Shown here: in pieces, positions 35,275 through 44,198 of the stretch | Numbering within the stretch: position 1 is the first letter of the stretch | Layout: each line of letters begins with the position of its first letter | From: Treponema sp. | GTDB taxonomy: Bacteria > Spirochaetota > Spirochaetia > Treponematales > Breznakiellaceae | Reading direction: 5' to 3' | DNA: 47,335 bases | Assembly (NCBI GenBank): GCA_009780855.1 | Contig: WQZG01000019.1 | Span: 1 to 47,335, forward strand | Made by a program: the position numbers and the translations under genes | The notes under the pieces: model-generated | Told to the model about the DNA's origin: nothing | The model's database searches: none | The model's input: the letters and a program-made list of their open reading frames with translations, nothing else

Positions 35275-36088
35275 ATTTTTCCGTAAAAGTTTGCGGGTTA
35301 TCGTAGTCATACAGGACTACCTTGTTTCTGCCGTTCTTTTTGGCTGTGTACATGGCTCTGTCAGCGTAGCTTATAAGGGTTTCCAGATAATTTCCCAGTT
35401 TTTCGAATTTTATATCATCGCTTTGTTTGGCAATTACGACTCCCAGACTCGCGGTAACCGGTACATCGCCGGTTTGCAGTATAACCGGGTTTTCTTCCAG
35501 GGTTGTCCTTATGCGTTCGGCGATTTTAAGGCTTGTGTAATTATCCGCGTGGCAGAAAAAGAAGACAAATTCTTCACCGCCGTACCGGCCCAAAAAATCA
35601 TGGCTTCTTGAGCAGGATGATATTATTTTTACGGCGTGGCGCAATGCTTCGTCTCCGGCCTGGTGTCCGTAGGTATCATTGAAAAGTTTAAAATGATCGA
35701 TATCAATCATTATGACGCCGCATGGGTAATGATGACGGAACGCGTCGTTTAATTCCTGGGCAGCTCTTTCCATAAAGGAGCGCCGGTTCATTGCTCCGGT
35801 AAGTGGATCGTGGTTTGCAAGATATTTGAACCTTGTTTCGCTTTCGTGCAGGGCGTCCATGGCCTCTGACCATTTTTCAATTTCCCTGCACAGGCTTTCC
35901 GTAAGGGCCGATAACACTTCTTCGTGTCTTGTGGAAAAGGACGCGAGGATTTCCCTTGCCGATTTTATTTCATCATGAATTTCGATTAATTCAGGAATTT
36001 CTGCCAGATCTCCGGTGAGCGGAGGAATTGTGTTTTCTTTTAAAAGCTGCTTTATGTGCTCCAGGGCACGGTCTAACTTTTCGTCCAT
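35264..36088 (-). CDS. Diguanylate cyclase (GGDEF domain)
   Basis: The C-terminal 170 residues form a GGDEF domain opening with LANHDPLTGAMNRRSF and carrying the active-site loop RYGGEEFVFFF (GGEEF, active type). DIDHFKLFNDTYGHQAGDEAL holds the metal and substrate residues. The first ~100 residues are helical, likely a dimerising coiled coil (HDEIKSAREILASF and onward), without a transmembrane segment or known sensory domain. It should make cyclic di-GMP in the cytoplasm. A typical I-site RxxD is not clear. The start has no good ribosome binding site. It is divergent from dnaE by 77 bp. Confidence 0.88.
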   Translation of the reverse strand: MDEKLDRALEHIKQLLKENTIPPLTGDLAEIPELIEIHDEIKSAREILASFSTRHEEVLSALTESLCREIEKWSEAMDALHESETRFKYLANHDPLTGAMNRRSFMERAAQELNDAFRHHYPCGVIMIDIDHFKLFNDTYGHQAGDEALRHAVKIISSCSRSHDFLGRYGGEEFVFFFCHADNYTSLKIAERIRTTLEENPVILQTGDVPVTASLGVVIAKQSDDIKFEKLGNYLETLISYADRAMYTAKKNGRNKVVLYDYDNPQTFTEKYES

Positions 36089-36165
36089 AATTTTGTAATT
36101 AATTATTTCTGATTTTTATAATTTAGTATAGATAGACTTGCTTTTTATCGCTATGATACCGGAAT

Positions 36166-39100
36166 ATGACGGAATTCGTCCATCTCCACGTTCATTCTGA
36201 TTTTTCCCTGACCGACGCCTCGGTATCTGTAATGGCTCTGGCCGACAGGGCGGAAAAACTTGGGATGAAGTACCTGGCTCTGACAGATCACGGGAATATG
36301 TTCGGCGCCATGGAATTCCTTGCCGCCTGCGAGGAGACTCTGGCCGGTAAGGACAGGCACGAAAAAAGAAAAACCCCCGTTAAACCGATAATTGGCTGCG
36401 AAATTTACGTTTCTCCCGGGTCGCGGCACGAGAAAAACGGCGCGGAAAACGATAACCGGTATTACCACCTGGTCCTGCTGGCTGTAAACCGCGAAGGTTA
36501 CCATAACCTTGTAAAACTTTGCTCCATTGCCTATACGGAAGGCTTTTATTACCGGCCGCGTGTTGACGAAGAACTGCTGGAAAAATACCATAACGGGCTT
36601 ATAGCCCTGTCCGCCTGCGCTTCCGGAGAGATTCCGCGGTTAATCCAGTCCGGCAATATAGAGGAGGCCGAAAAAAAGGCCCGCAGTTACAGGGATCTTT
36701 TTGGATTTGATAAAGACGGGAATCCCAATTTTTACCTGGAAATCCAGAATCACGGTATACCGGCGGGGGTACTGCGCGGCGGTATGTCCCAGGCGGATCT
36801 GAACGCGGCGATTATTGGAATTTCGCAAAAAACCGGGATCCCGCTTGTGGCGACCAACGATGTGCATTACCTGTGCCGCGAAGACTATGTTGCACATGAT
36901 ATCATGCTCTGTATCGGGACGGGTAAGGTCAGGACCGAGGAAAAACGCAAGAAATACTGGGGCACAGAGTTCTGGATGAAGGACGGTGACGAAATGGCCG
37001 CCCTTTTCCCGGACCACCCGGAAGCCATTTCCAATACGGTCCGTATCGCGGAACGCTGCATTACCGACATCCCAAAAATAAAAACCAAAGATTTGCCAAA
37101 ATATCTGCCGGAGTTTGAATTACCTCCGAATTTCGAAAGCACCGGCGTTTATCTTAGGCATCTTGCCAGGGAAGGACTGGCCAAACGCTACCCGCGGGAA
37201 AAAGCAGAAAATGGGGCCAGGTGGAAAGAGATACAGGATCGCTGCGAATATGAACTGGAAATCATTATTCAGATGGGGTTTACCGGCTATTTTTTAATAG
37301 TCGAGGATTTTATCAACTGGGCTAAAGAACATAACATTCCGGTCGGCCCGGGAAGAGGTTCGGGAGCCGGTTCCATTGTCGCCTATTCCCTGCGCATCAC
37401 CGATATTGATCCGTTAAAATACAAACTCCTGTTCGAACGTTTTCTCAACCCCGAGCGTATTTCGATGCCGGACTTTGACATCGACTTTGCCAACGAAGGC
37501 CGCGAGGATGTTATAAAATATGTTACGGAGAAATACGGCCGGCAGCGGGTAGGGCAGATTATTACCTTTGGAACGCTGGGCGCCAAGGCCGTTATCAAGG
37601 ATGTGGCCAGGGTTCTGGGAATTACGATCCCGGAGTCTGATATGATCACCAAGCTTATTCCCAAAGATCCCAAAATCACACTTGCCAAAGCCATTGACAG
37701 CGAACCCAGGCTGCGGGAACTGGAACAGGATTCCAGATACACTGAGCTTTTTTCCATAGCGGCAAAACTTGAAGGCCTGCACCGGCATTCCAGCATTCAC
37801 GCCGCCGGCGTTGTAATAAGCAAATCAGCGCTTATAGATTATATTCCGTTATTCCGTGATCCAAAAACCGGCGGCGTCGCAACCCAGTACAGCATGAATT
37901 TTTTGGAAGACTGCGGCCTGATTAAAATGGACTTTTTGGGTTTAAAAACTCTGGATGTAATTAAGAATACCGAGGAATTAATCCGGTTGCGCGGCGGAAA
38001 GTTTGCGGATTTTAACATACGGGAAGCGCCGGAGGATGACGCGCTCACTTTTAAAATGCTGGGCGAGGGCAGGAGTTTTGAGGTCTTCCAGTTTGAATCG
38101 GACGGAATGCAGAGCGTTCTCAAGAGGGCCAGGCCGAATACCATTGAGGATCTTATCGCGCTTAATTCCCTTTACAGACCGGGGCCCATGGACAACATAG
38201 GACAGTTCATTGATTCCAAAAACGGCCGTCAGGAAATTTCTTACCCGGATCCCAGCCTGGAAAAAGCGCTTAGGGAAACCTACGGAGTCATTACCTATCA
38301 GGAACAGGTCATGCAGGTTGCCCAGATTATCGCGGGTTACAGCCTGGGCCAGGCGGACCTCCTGCGCCGCGCCATGGGGAAAAAGAAAAAAGAAATTATC
38401 GACAAGGAAAAAATTCCTTTTTTGGAAGGCGCGGTAAAGCGCGGCTATTCAAAGGAAAAGGCCGCCGAGATTTATGATATCCTGGTCCCCTTTGCCGATT
38501 ACGGTTTTAACAAAAGCCATGCCGCCGCGTATTCGGTTATCGCTTACCAGACTGCATATCTAAAAGCTAATTTCCCGGCCGAGTTTATGGCAGCCAACCT
38601 TACCAACGAAATCAACTCAACCGACAAGGATAAACTCGCCGAATGTATAAGCGAGGCCAGGAAAATGGGCCTGCAAATCGATCCGCCTGACATCAACCGC
38701 TCGCAGAAATTTTTTACAGTTGTCGGCGGCCGGATAATTTTCGGTCTGCTCGGCATCAAGGGTCTGGGAGACGGCCCGTCGGAAGAAATAATCAAAAACC
38801 GCGGCAACGGCCCCTACACGGATTTTCTTGATTTTTTACAGAAGGCGGAAATAAAAACCATCGGCAAAAGCGTAATCGAACGGCTGATTCTGACAGGGGC
38901 ATTCGACAAGTTCGGTGTTTCCAGGGAAACTTTGCAGGGCAATCTCGAACGCGCAATTGAGCATGCGCAGAACATCAAGGACGAAAAAAAGTTCGGCCAG
39001 ACCAGCCTCTTCGGCGATACCCAGGAAAAGGAATTTAACGATTTTGTTTTTGAAAATTTTCCGTTACAGAGCCGGAGCGAACATTTAAAAATAGAAAAAG

Positions 39101-40104
39101 AGTTAATCGGTTTTTATTTTTCCGGCCATCCCATGGATGAATATAAAAAACTTTGGGAACGTTTGGTCAAGTTTGATTTGGCGGATCAGGATTCCCTTAA
39201 ACCCGGCGCGTGCTACATGATAGGCATTGTCAAAACGGTAAAAACATATATCGGCAAAAGCGGGAAAATGGCCTTTGTAACCCTGGAAGACTATAACGGC
39301 GAAATTGACGCGACATTTTTTTCCCAGACCTGGTCCAGGTACGAGAGCCAAATTAAACCCGACGAAATCGTAATAATCCATGGCAAAATCGAATATCAGA
39401 AAGACAAGGATCGCAACAGTTTTTTGGCGGAAGAAGTTATAAGCCCTGCGGAAGCGGAGAAGCAGAACGACCGCGAAGAATCTGCCGCGGCGATGCTTTT
39501 GGATTACAGACAGGCCTGGGAGTCTGAAGTAAAACTGAACCTGGCAAATCCCGAACTGGCCGATTCAAAAGAAGAATATACATTGATAGGCGTCCTGGGC
39601 AGTATCCGGCCTTTCCAGACAAAGAACGGAAACGATATGGCCTATACAAAACTCGCCGATTTTAACGGAGAAATCAGCGTTACATTTTTCCCTAAACCAT
39701 GGAGCGAATTAAGGGAAAAACTTGAGGAAAACGCTGTTACAGTATTAAGGGGTAAAGTTAAAAAGGACAATTTTAAAAATGAATATATTTTTTACGCGGA
39801 TTCCAGCCTGAGTCCGGACCGGATAAAATCCAAAACCGCAAAAAAAATCAGCGCGGAAGCATTAAAACCGCCTGACTGCCGGGAACTGCACATCCGCCTG
39901 CAGAGGACCGCGGCTGACAGCGAGGAGACTCTGCTTCAGCTTCAGAATATATTTACCGGGAACCCGGGATCTTCGCCGGTATTTTTCCATGTGCCGGTAC
40001 CTCCCGGAGAAACAATAATCCGGACAGCAAGCCGGATTAACGCAGGAGCCGCCGCTCAAAAACTCCATGAGTGCACCGGCATTGCGGAAATCTGGAACAG
40101 TTAG
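36166..40104 (+). CDS. dnaE: DNA polymerase III alpha subunit
   Basis: The 1,312-residue protein opens with the PHP domain (HLHVHSDFSLTD, then LALTDHGNMFG). The polymerase palm has PDFDIDFANEG (Asp436, Asp438) and KMDFLGLKTLD (Asp589), the three catalytic carboxylates. The loop GPGRGSGAGSIVAY binds the incoming nucleotide. Helix-hairpin-helix and beta-binding regions follow near residues 850-960. Two tandem OB-fold domains are seen: about 1015-1095 (MIGIVKTVKTYIGKSGKMA) and about 1138-1220 (LIGVLGSIRPFQTKNGNDM); most DnaE proteins have one, which accounts for the unusual length. The last ~90 residues resemble the tau-binding domain. GGA 3-5 bases before the ATG is the only visible ribosome signal. 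Confidence 0.95.
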   Translation: MTEFVHLHVHSDFSLTDASVSVMALADRAEKLGMKYLALTDHGNMFGAMEFLAACEETLAGKDRHEKRKTPVKPIIGCEIYVSPGSRHEKNGAENDNRYYHLVLLAVNREGYHNLVKLCSIAYTEGFYYRPRVDEELLEKYHNGLIALSACASGEIPRLIQSGNIEEAEKKARSYRDLFGFDKDGNPNFYLEIQNHGIPAGVLRGGMSQADLNAAIIGISQKTGIPLVATNDVHYLCREDYVAHDIMLCIGTGKVRTEEKRKKYWGTEFWMKDGDEMAALFPDHPEAISNTVRIAERCITDIPKIKTKDLPKYLPEFELPPNFESTGVYLRHLAREGLAKRYPREKAENGARWKEIQDRCEYELEIIIQMGFTGYFLIVEDFINWAKEHNIPVGPGRGSGAGSIVAYSLRITDIDPLKYKLLFERFLNPERISMPDFDIDFANEGREDVIKYVTEKYGRQRVGQIITFGTLGAKAVIKDVARVLGITIPESDMITKLIPKDPKITLAKAIDSEPRLRELEQDSRYTELFSIAAKLEGLHRHSSIHAAGVVISKSALIDYIPLFRDPKTGGVATQYSMNFLEDCGLIKMDFLGLKTLDVIKNTEELIRLRGGKFADFNIREAPEDDALTFKMLGEGRSFEVFQFESDGMQSVLKRARPNTIEDLIALNSLYRPGPMDNIGQFIDSKNGRQEISYPDPSLEKALRETYGVITYQEQVMQVAQIIAGYSLGQADLLRRAMGKKKKEIIDKEKIPFLEGAVKRGYSKEKAAEIYDILVPFADYGFNKSHAAAYSVIAYQTAYLKANFPAEFMAANLTNEINSTDKDKLAECISEARKMGLQIDPPDINRSQKFFTVVGGRIIFGLLGIKGLGDGPSEEIIKNRGNGPYTDFLDFLQKAEIKTIGKSVIERLILTGAFDKFGVSRETLQGNLERAIEHAQNIKDEKKFGQTSLFGDTQEKEFNDFVFENFPLQSRSEHLKIEKELIGFYFSGHPMDEYKKLWERLVKFDLADQDSLKPGACYMIGIVKTVKTYIGKSGKMAFVTLEDYNGEIDATFFSQTWSRYESQIKPDEIVIIHGKIEYQKDKDRNSFLAEEVISPAEAEKQNDREESAAAMLLDYRQAWESEVKLNLANPELADSKEEYTLIGVLGSIRPFQTKNGNDMAYTKLADFNGEISVTFFPKPWSELREKLEENAVTVLRGKVKKDNFKNEYIFYADSSLSPDRIKSKTAKKISAEALKPPDCRELHIRLQRTAADSEETLLQLQNIFTGNPGSSPVFFHVPVPPGETIIRTASRINAGAAAQKLHECTGIAEIWNS

Positions 40105-40140
40105 TTCCTGGAACAGCTAGTTCCTGGAACTTATAGTTCC
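40093..40140 (+). repeat. Three 16-bp tandem palindromic repeats on the dnaE stop codon
   Basis: TGGAACAGTTAGTTCC, TGGAACAGCTAGTTCC and TGGAACTTATAGTTCC follow each other without gaps. Each is a GGAAC-N6-GTTCC palindrome. The dnaE stop TAG (40102-40104) is in the first unit; the third ends 23 bases before the yggT start. They may fold as serial hairpins or serve as operator sites. Confidence 0.85.
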
Positions 40141-40163
40141 GGGATATTTACAGGAGAAAAATT

Positions 40164-40745
40164 ATGAGAGGTTTTTTTGGCGTTCTTGGCGCAATAGTAT
40201 CTATCTATATGATGGTAATTATCGTACGGATCCTGCTTACCTGGTTCAGCGGATCGGTGAGGATTCCGGATCTTCTGGCCAAAATAACTGATCCTTACCT
40301 GAACTGGTTCAGGCGGCTTACGTTTTTGCGTATTGGGTACCTTGATTTAACACCCATCGCCGCCATCGCTGTTTTGTCTGTTGTTAACCAGGTTTTTTCG
40401 ACAATCTCCAGATACGGAGCAATTACACTGGGATTAATTTTGGCCATGACATTACAGATAATCTGGTCGGCAGTTTCGTTCTTTATAATTTTTATACTGA
40501 TAATAGTTGTACTAAGGTTAATTGCCTATCTTACAAACCGTAACACATACGGTGCTTTTTGGCGGGTAATTGAAACAATTTCGCAGCCGGTTCTGTACCG
40601 CATCAACCAGATATTTTTTAAAAACAAGATCGTCAATTACAGAACAGGAATAATTATTTCAATAGTAATACTGGCAGTTGGTTATCTGGTATTAAGACTG
40701 GTTTATTCGCTGATATTCAACATGCTGGTCAGGCTGCCGTTTTAA
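40164..40745 (+). CDS. Double YggT-family membrane protein
   Basis: At 193 residues this contains two YggT units in tandem (about 10-95 and 97-190). Each has a pair of hydrophobic helices and the motif P-x-L-x-x (TDPYLNWFRRL in the first, SQPVLYRINQIFF in the second). YggT/YlmG proteins are small inner-membrane proteins implicated in cell division, septation or osmotic control. CAGGAG lies 9 bases before the ATG. The gene follows dnaE by 59 bp. Confidence 0.85.
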   Translation: MRGFFGVLGAIVSIYMMVIIVRILLTWFSGSVRIPDLLAKITDPYLNWFRRLTFLRIGYLDLTPIAAIAVLSVVNQVFSTISRYGAITLGLILAMTLQIIWSAVSFFIIFILIIVVLRLIAYLTNRNTYGAFWRVIETISQPVLYRINQIFFKNKIVNYRTGIIISIVILAVGYLVLRLVYSLIFNMLVRLPF

Positions 40746-40756
40746 TTATTCAGCGT

Positions 40757-40788
40757 GTTGAATTATTAAAATGCTGAATTATTAAAAT
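40757..40788 (+). repeat. Two 16-bp tandem repeats after the yggT stop
   Basis: GTTGAATTATTAAAAT (40757-40772) and GCTGAATTATTAAAAT (40773-40788) agree at 15 of 16 bases. The preceding TTTAATTATTCAGC (40741-40754, spanning the stop) is almost the reverse complement of GCTGAATTATTAAA, so a hairpin is possible. Confidence 0.75.
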
Positions 40789-40794
40789 TGATAT

Positions 40795-40862
40795 TTACCT
40801 GGAAACACAGTATACTTGTTATTGAAATATTAAAATTATCCGGGGCTTAAGTTTCCGGGTAA
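40795..40862 (+). promoter_or_regulatory. Long-range stem in the leader of the outer-membrane protein gene
   Basis: TTACCTGGAAAC (40795-40806) pairs with GTTTCCGGGTAA (40851-40862), 11 Watson-Crick pairs and one G-T pair, enclosing 44 bases. The right arm ends about 27 bases before the ATG at 40890. Confidence 0.4.
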
Positions 40863-40889
40863 CTTCAATTATTTATTGAGGAGATTTTT

Positions 40890-41552
40890 ATGATAAAAAA
40901 AATTGTTTGTATTCTGGTTCTTTTGGCCCTGATTTCCGGCGCGGCATTCGCACAGTTTTCTCCGCATAAATATAAATCAATGGACATGCTGCTTGGCCTG
41001 GATTTTGGCATGGGAGCTACCTACAACGCGTATAATCTGTCATCATTCCCCTGGCAGAAAGCCAATTACGCGGCGGCTGTTGATTTTGGCCTCAATTACG
41101 ACGTATATCTTTTCCCCTGGCTTTCGCTCAGCACCGGTGTCCTTGGACGCACCGGAGTTTACTTTTCTCTTAATGCAGAAATGGCCGAGGACAATATTGA
41201 TCTGACAGGAATTGCCAAAACTCCTGTAAGTGTAACCATACCTCTTTCGTTCCATATAAATATTCCATATGTGAATTTTTTGTATATAGGCGCGGGAGCG
41301 GCAATTAACATACCTGTATACAACTGGTCGGTTACGGAACTGAGCGTAGGCGACAATAAGTATACCTTTGGCGCAAAAGGTGGTATGTTTATTTCAACAC
41401 CGATTGATTTTGGGTTTGACCTGGTAAAAGCCAATAAAGGCGGCTCCAGATTTATCCTGCGCTTTGCCCCGGAATTCCACCAGGAAGGAATGTACCTGCC
41501 TGTAGGTTTTATGTGGCAGTTTTATAATTTCAGGATTTACAGCAAGAAATAA
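40890..41552 (+). CDS. Probable beta-barrel outer-membrane protein
   Basis: The signal peptide MIKKIVCILVLLALISGAAFA would be cleaved after AFA. The 199-residue mature protein alternates hydrophobic and polar residues in strands (for example YAAAVDFGLNYDVYLFPWLSLSTGVLG, VNFLYIGAGAAI) and ends on an aromatic strand, MWQFYNFRIYSKK. This fits an eight-strand barrel of the OmpA/OmpX size class. A GAGGAG site lies 7 bases before the ATG. A long-range stem sits in its leader. No partner is obvious; function unknown beyond an envelope location. Confidence 0.7.
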   Translation: MIKKIVCILVLLALISGAAFAQFSPHKYKSMDMLLGLDFGMGATYNAYNLSSFPWQKANYAAAVDFGLNYDVYLFPWLSLSTGVLGRTGVYFSLNAEMAEDNIDLTGIAKTPVSVTIPLSFHINIPYVNFLYIGAGAAINIPVYNWSVTELSVGDNKYTFGAKGGMFISTPIDFGFDLVKANKGGSRFILRFAPEFHQEGMYLPVGFMWQFYNFRIYSKK

Positions 41553-41606
41553 TCTGTAAAAAAATCAACCGGGTTATCAAACAGGATTAATAACGGAGGA
41601 GTAAAA

Positions 41607-42449
41607 ATGAAGTTTCCCAGAACAACAGTCGCCGGAGTTTCCCTTCCAAGGATTATAATAGGTTCCAACTGGATCTTTGGATGGAGCCATACCGGACACG
41701 CCGCAGATACTATAATTAAGGAACAGCATTCCACTGTGGATCAAACCCTTGCTGTCCTCAGCGCGTTTATGCAGTACGGCATTGATGCATGGATGGGGCC
41801 TTTTTCCTCCCACCCAGCGGCTCTGGACAGGATTAAAGGTATCCAGGATAAAATCGGCAAAAAATTAATACTGATTGATACGCCTGTTCTCAAAATGGAC
41901 AATAACGCCAAAGCCCGCAGGGAGACCGAAGCCATAATCAAAACCAGCGCGGAAATCGGCTCAACTTTCTGCCTTGTTCATCATTCATCCTGCGAGCAGC
42001 TCATCAACAAAAACAAGAAGACTATGGACCGTCTGCCGGATTATTTAAAAATGATCCGCGACGCCGGACTCATCCCGGGACTTTCTGCCCACATGCCGGA
42101 GGTTATCCAGTACGCGGATTTGAACGAATATGATGTGGAAACATATATCCAGATTTTTAACTGCCTTGGCTTTTTGATGCAGGTTGAAATTGAGTCGGTT
42201 ATTAAAATAATCCACGAAGCCAAAAAACCGGTAATGACGATTAAACCAATGGCTGCCGGCCGCACCACTCCCTATGTCGGGCTGACTTTTAACTGGAACG
42301 TTTTAAGGAAACAGGATATGGTGACAGTCGGCTGCATCAGCGAACACGAAGCCCATGAAGATGTGGAAATTTCCATGGCTGCCCTGGAACACAGGCTGCC
42401 GAATATCAAGGGCAGGAGCAGTCCGGCCAAACAAACCGTGATTAAATAG
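41607..42449 (+). CDS. Uncharacterised TIM-barrel protein (aldo/keto-reductase-like)
   Basis: The 280-residue protein looks like a TIM barrel. The opening VSLPRIIIGSNWIFGWSHTGH and the C-terminal strand PVMTIKPMAAGRTTP resemble aldo/keto reductases, but the usual catalytic Tyr/Lys pair cannot be placed with confidence, and the middle has its own features (FCLVHHSSCEQL, GLIPGLSAHMPEVI). His-rich segments could bind a metal. CGGAGGAG lies before the ATG. The stop is 2 bp from the stop of the convergent creatininase-family gene. With the methyltransferase beyond it this may be a small catabolic cluster. Function not assigned. Confidence 0.55.
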   Translation: MKFPRTTVAGVSLPRIIIGSNWIFGWSHTGHAADTIIKEQHSTVDQTLAVLSAFMQYGIDAWMGPFSSHPAALDRIKGIQDKIGKKLILIDTPVLKMDNNAKARRETEAIIKTSAEIGSTFCLVHHSSCEQLINKNKKTMDRLPDYLKMIRDAGLIPGLSAHMPEVIQYADLNEYDVETYIQIFNCLGFLMQVEIESVIKIIHEAKKPVMTIKPMAAGRTTPYVGLTFNWNVLRKQDMVTVGCISEHEAHEDVEISMAALEHRLPNIKGRSSPAKQTVIK

Positions 42450-42451
42450 AA

Positions 42452-43264
42452 TTATTTTTTCCAAAGCCCCTCTGCCAGATACATGCCGTGTGTATCGTAG
42501 AGGGCTTTATTGTTAAGCCTGTGCAGGGTTTCTTTTACAATTATGTCCGCGGATTCCTCAAAGGTTTTTTTGCCGAATTCCGCATTCGCGTCGTGCGGGT
42601 CCATTGCCCACATTACGCCAGTAAGGTTTTCTCCGCGCGGCTTGAGCGCCGACAGATCAACCAGCGACGGATCGACAGCCATGCAGTGGCTTGTTTCCCA
42701 GCCGCCGGCGTGGTCTCCGGCAAAATCGTATTTATCCTTGAGCCAAAGGTAATCAAAAGTCGCCCACGCGAGCATCCGGCCGGTCCGGCGCCTGCGTTTG
42801 TTATGGAGCAGTGCGGCCGCGCGCGCGTAATCGATTAGCGGGTAATGGCCTGCAATTATAACCCCGACTTCAAAGCCCAGGGTATCTGCCTCGTTAAGGA
42901 TATGCGCGAGAAGCCTTATGTAGTTTTCGCTCTGTTCGGCTTCCGAATATATGAATTTTTCCGGTGAAAAATTTTGCGGATCCAGATGCATCAGTTTGGC
43001 GATTTCTTCATGATCAGCGGCGGTTGAATCCATAAGGCTCTCGGTCCGCGACTCCCCGTAATACAGCGGCGGAAAAACCAGGCCTCCGCCGATTTGCGCG
43101 CAGCGGATCGCTAGATACTCCGCCTGCAGGGAATCGGCTCCCACCGGATTGTGGAGACCGTGCCATTCCAGGGTGCCGATTGGTATATAAACAACAGGAC
43201 AAGCTTCGCGCCGCTGGACCAGATCGGCCGGACGCAGCATTTGATACCGGACTTCTTTTGTCAT
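42452..43264 (-). CDS. Creatininase-family amidohydrolase
   Basis: The 270-residue protein carries the creatininase fold markers: VVYIPIGTLEWHGLHNPVGADSLQAE (metal-binding Glu, His and Asp), the middle strand VGVIIAGHYPLIDYARA, and GDHAGGWETSHCM (a second metal-binding His and the Glu). Members split cyclic amides or act in other C-N bond hydrolysis steps, using two divalent metals. The substrate is not creatinine by default. RBS AGGAG lies 8 bases before the ATG; 52 bp separate it from the upstream methyltransferase gene on the same strand. Confidence 0.85.
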   Translation of the reverse strand: MTKEVRYQMLRPADLVQRREACPVVYIPIGTLEWHGLHNPVGADSLQAEYLAIRCAQIGGGLVFPPLYYGESRTESLMDSTAADHEEIAKLMHLDPQNFSPEKFIYSEAEQSENYIRLLAHILNEADTLGFEVGVIIAGHYPLIDYARAAALLHNKRRRRTGRMLAWATFDYLWLKDKYDFAGDHAGGWETSHCMAVDPSLVDLSALKPRGENLTGVMWAMDPHDANAEFGKKTFEESADIIVKETLHRLNNKALYDTHGMYLAEGLWKK

Positions 43265-43316
43265 GACAGGCTCCTGTGATTAACAGCCGTGAATCAGGTT
43301 TTTTATAAGTTTTAAA

Positions 43317-44117
43317 TCAGGCTTCGCCGAAAAGGCCGTCGCGGAAGGCGCTGATGTAGTTCATGCACATTTCGTCGCGGCCAAGAAGGGCTTCTGCGGC
43401 GTAGATAAGGGCCAGCATGTCTTCGTTTGTGGGGTCGATGATGGCGCTGTCCATACCGGCGCCCATGCACAGGATAATAAACCCGCGGTTGATAAACTTG
43501 CGCATGGGAAGGTTGTAGCTTATGTTGCTGGCGCCGCTTGTGATGTGGACTTCCGGGCAGATTTCTTTGACTGCTTTTATGGTTTCCGTTATTTTGGCAA
43601 TGCCGTCTTCTGCGGTGCAAAGCATTTCAACAACAGGATCGACGAAGAGGCGGGACGGATCGATTTTGAAAGATTCGGCCTTTTTTAATATCTGCTTAAA
43701 GACATCAATGCGCTGCTGCGAATCCTGCGGGATGCCGCTGTTATCGCAAAGCAGGGCGACAACGTTCCATGCGGTTCCGGCTATGACAGGGAATACCTGA
43801 TCGATCTTGTCGCCTTCCATTGAAACGGAATTGATGATTCCCGGTTTTTTGCAAAGTTTGACAGCTTCCTTAAAAACGCCGGCGTTGGGGCTGTCCAGGC
43901 TTATGGGCAGATCGGATTCCGCCTGTACCAGATCAATGAGCCATTTTAATGTTTCCGGTTCTTTTTCCACAGCTACCGAAGCGCAAACATCCAAATAACT
44001 GGCTCTGGCTTTGGTCTGTTTCCTGGCCAGGGAACGAATGTATTTTTCATTTTTTTCCGCAATGGCCGCCGCTGTTTTGGGGATTGAGCCGTTAATTTTT
44101 TCACCGATTATAATCAT
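43317..44117 (-). CDS. Methyltetrahydrofolate:corrinoid-type methyltransferase
   Basis: At 266 residues this is a pterin-binding TIM barrel of the DHPS/MeTr group. It starts with IIIGEKINGS and has YLDVCASV, LPISLDSPNAG, INSVSMEGDK, VDPVVEMLC and the pterin-side segment ITSGASNISYNLPMR with the conserved Asn. It fits enzymes that move a methyl group between tetrahydrofolate and a corrinoid protein. No corrinoid-binding protein or methylamine/betaine-type gene is visible in the window, so the methyl donor is open. The start ATG 44117 has no good ribosome binding site and there is no obvious cobalamin riboswitch. Confidence 0.8.
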   Translation of the reverse strand: MIIIGEKINGSIPKTAAAIAEKNEKYIRSLARKQTKARASYLDVCASVAVEKEPETLKWLIDLVQAESDLPISLDSPNAGVFKEAVKLCKKPGIINSVSMEGDKIDQVFPVIAGTAWNVVALLCDNSGIPQDSQQRIDVFKQILKKAESFKIDPSRLFVDPVVEMLCTAEDGIAKITETIKAVKEICPEVHITSGASNISYNLPMRKFINRGFIILCMGAGMDSAIIDPTNEDMLALIYAAEALLGRDEMCMNYISAFRDGLFGEA

Positions 44118-44153
44118 GATAATTTATAGTTGATCTATTTTAAAAAACTGTCA

Positions 44154-44193
44154 ATCTTGAAATCACATCTTGAAATCACATTCCTGAAATTAC
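44154..44193. repeat. Three 13-14 bp tandem repeats after an ABC ATPase gene
   Basis: ATCTTGAAATCAC (44154-44166), the same again (44167-44179), and ATTCCTGAAATTAC (44180-44193). They lie directly downstream of the stop of the minus-strand ATPase gene (44199-44201) and before the methyltransferase start. Confidence 0.8.
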
Positions 44194-44198
44194 ATTCT

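Noticed and set aside
43265..44190. Cobalamin riboswitch near the methyltransferase
   Set aside because: Upstream regions are short and lack the conserved box or long leader expected.
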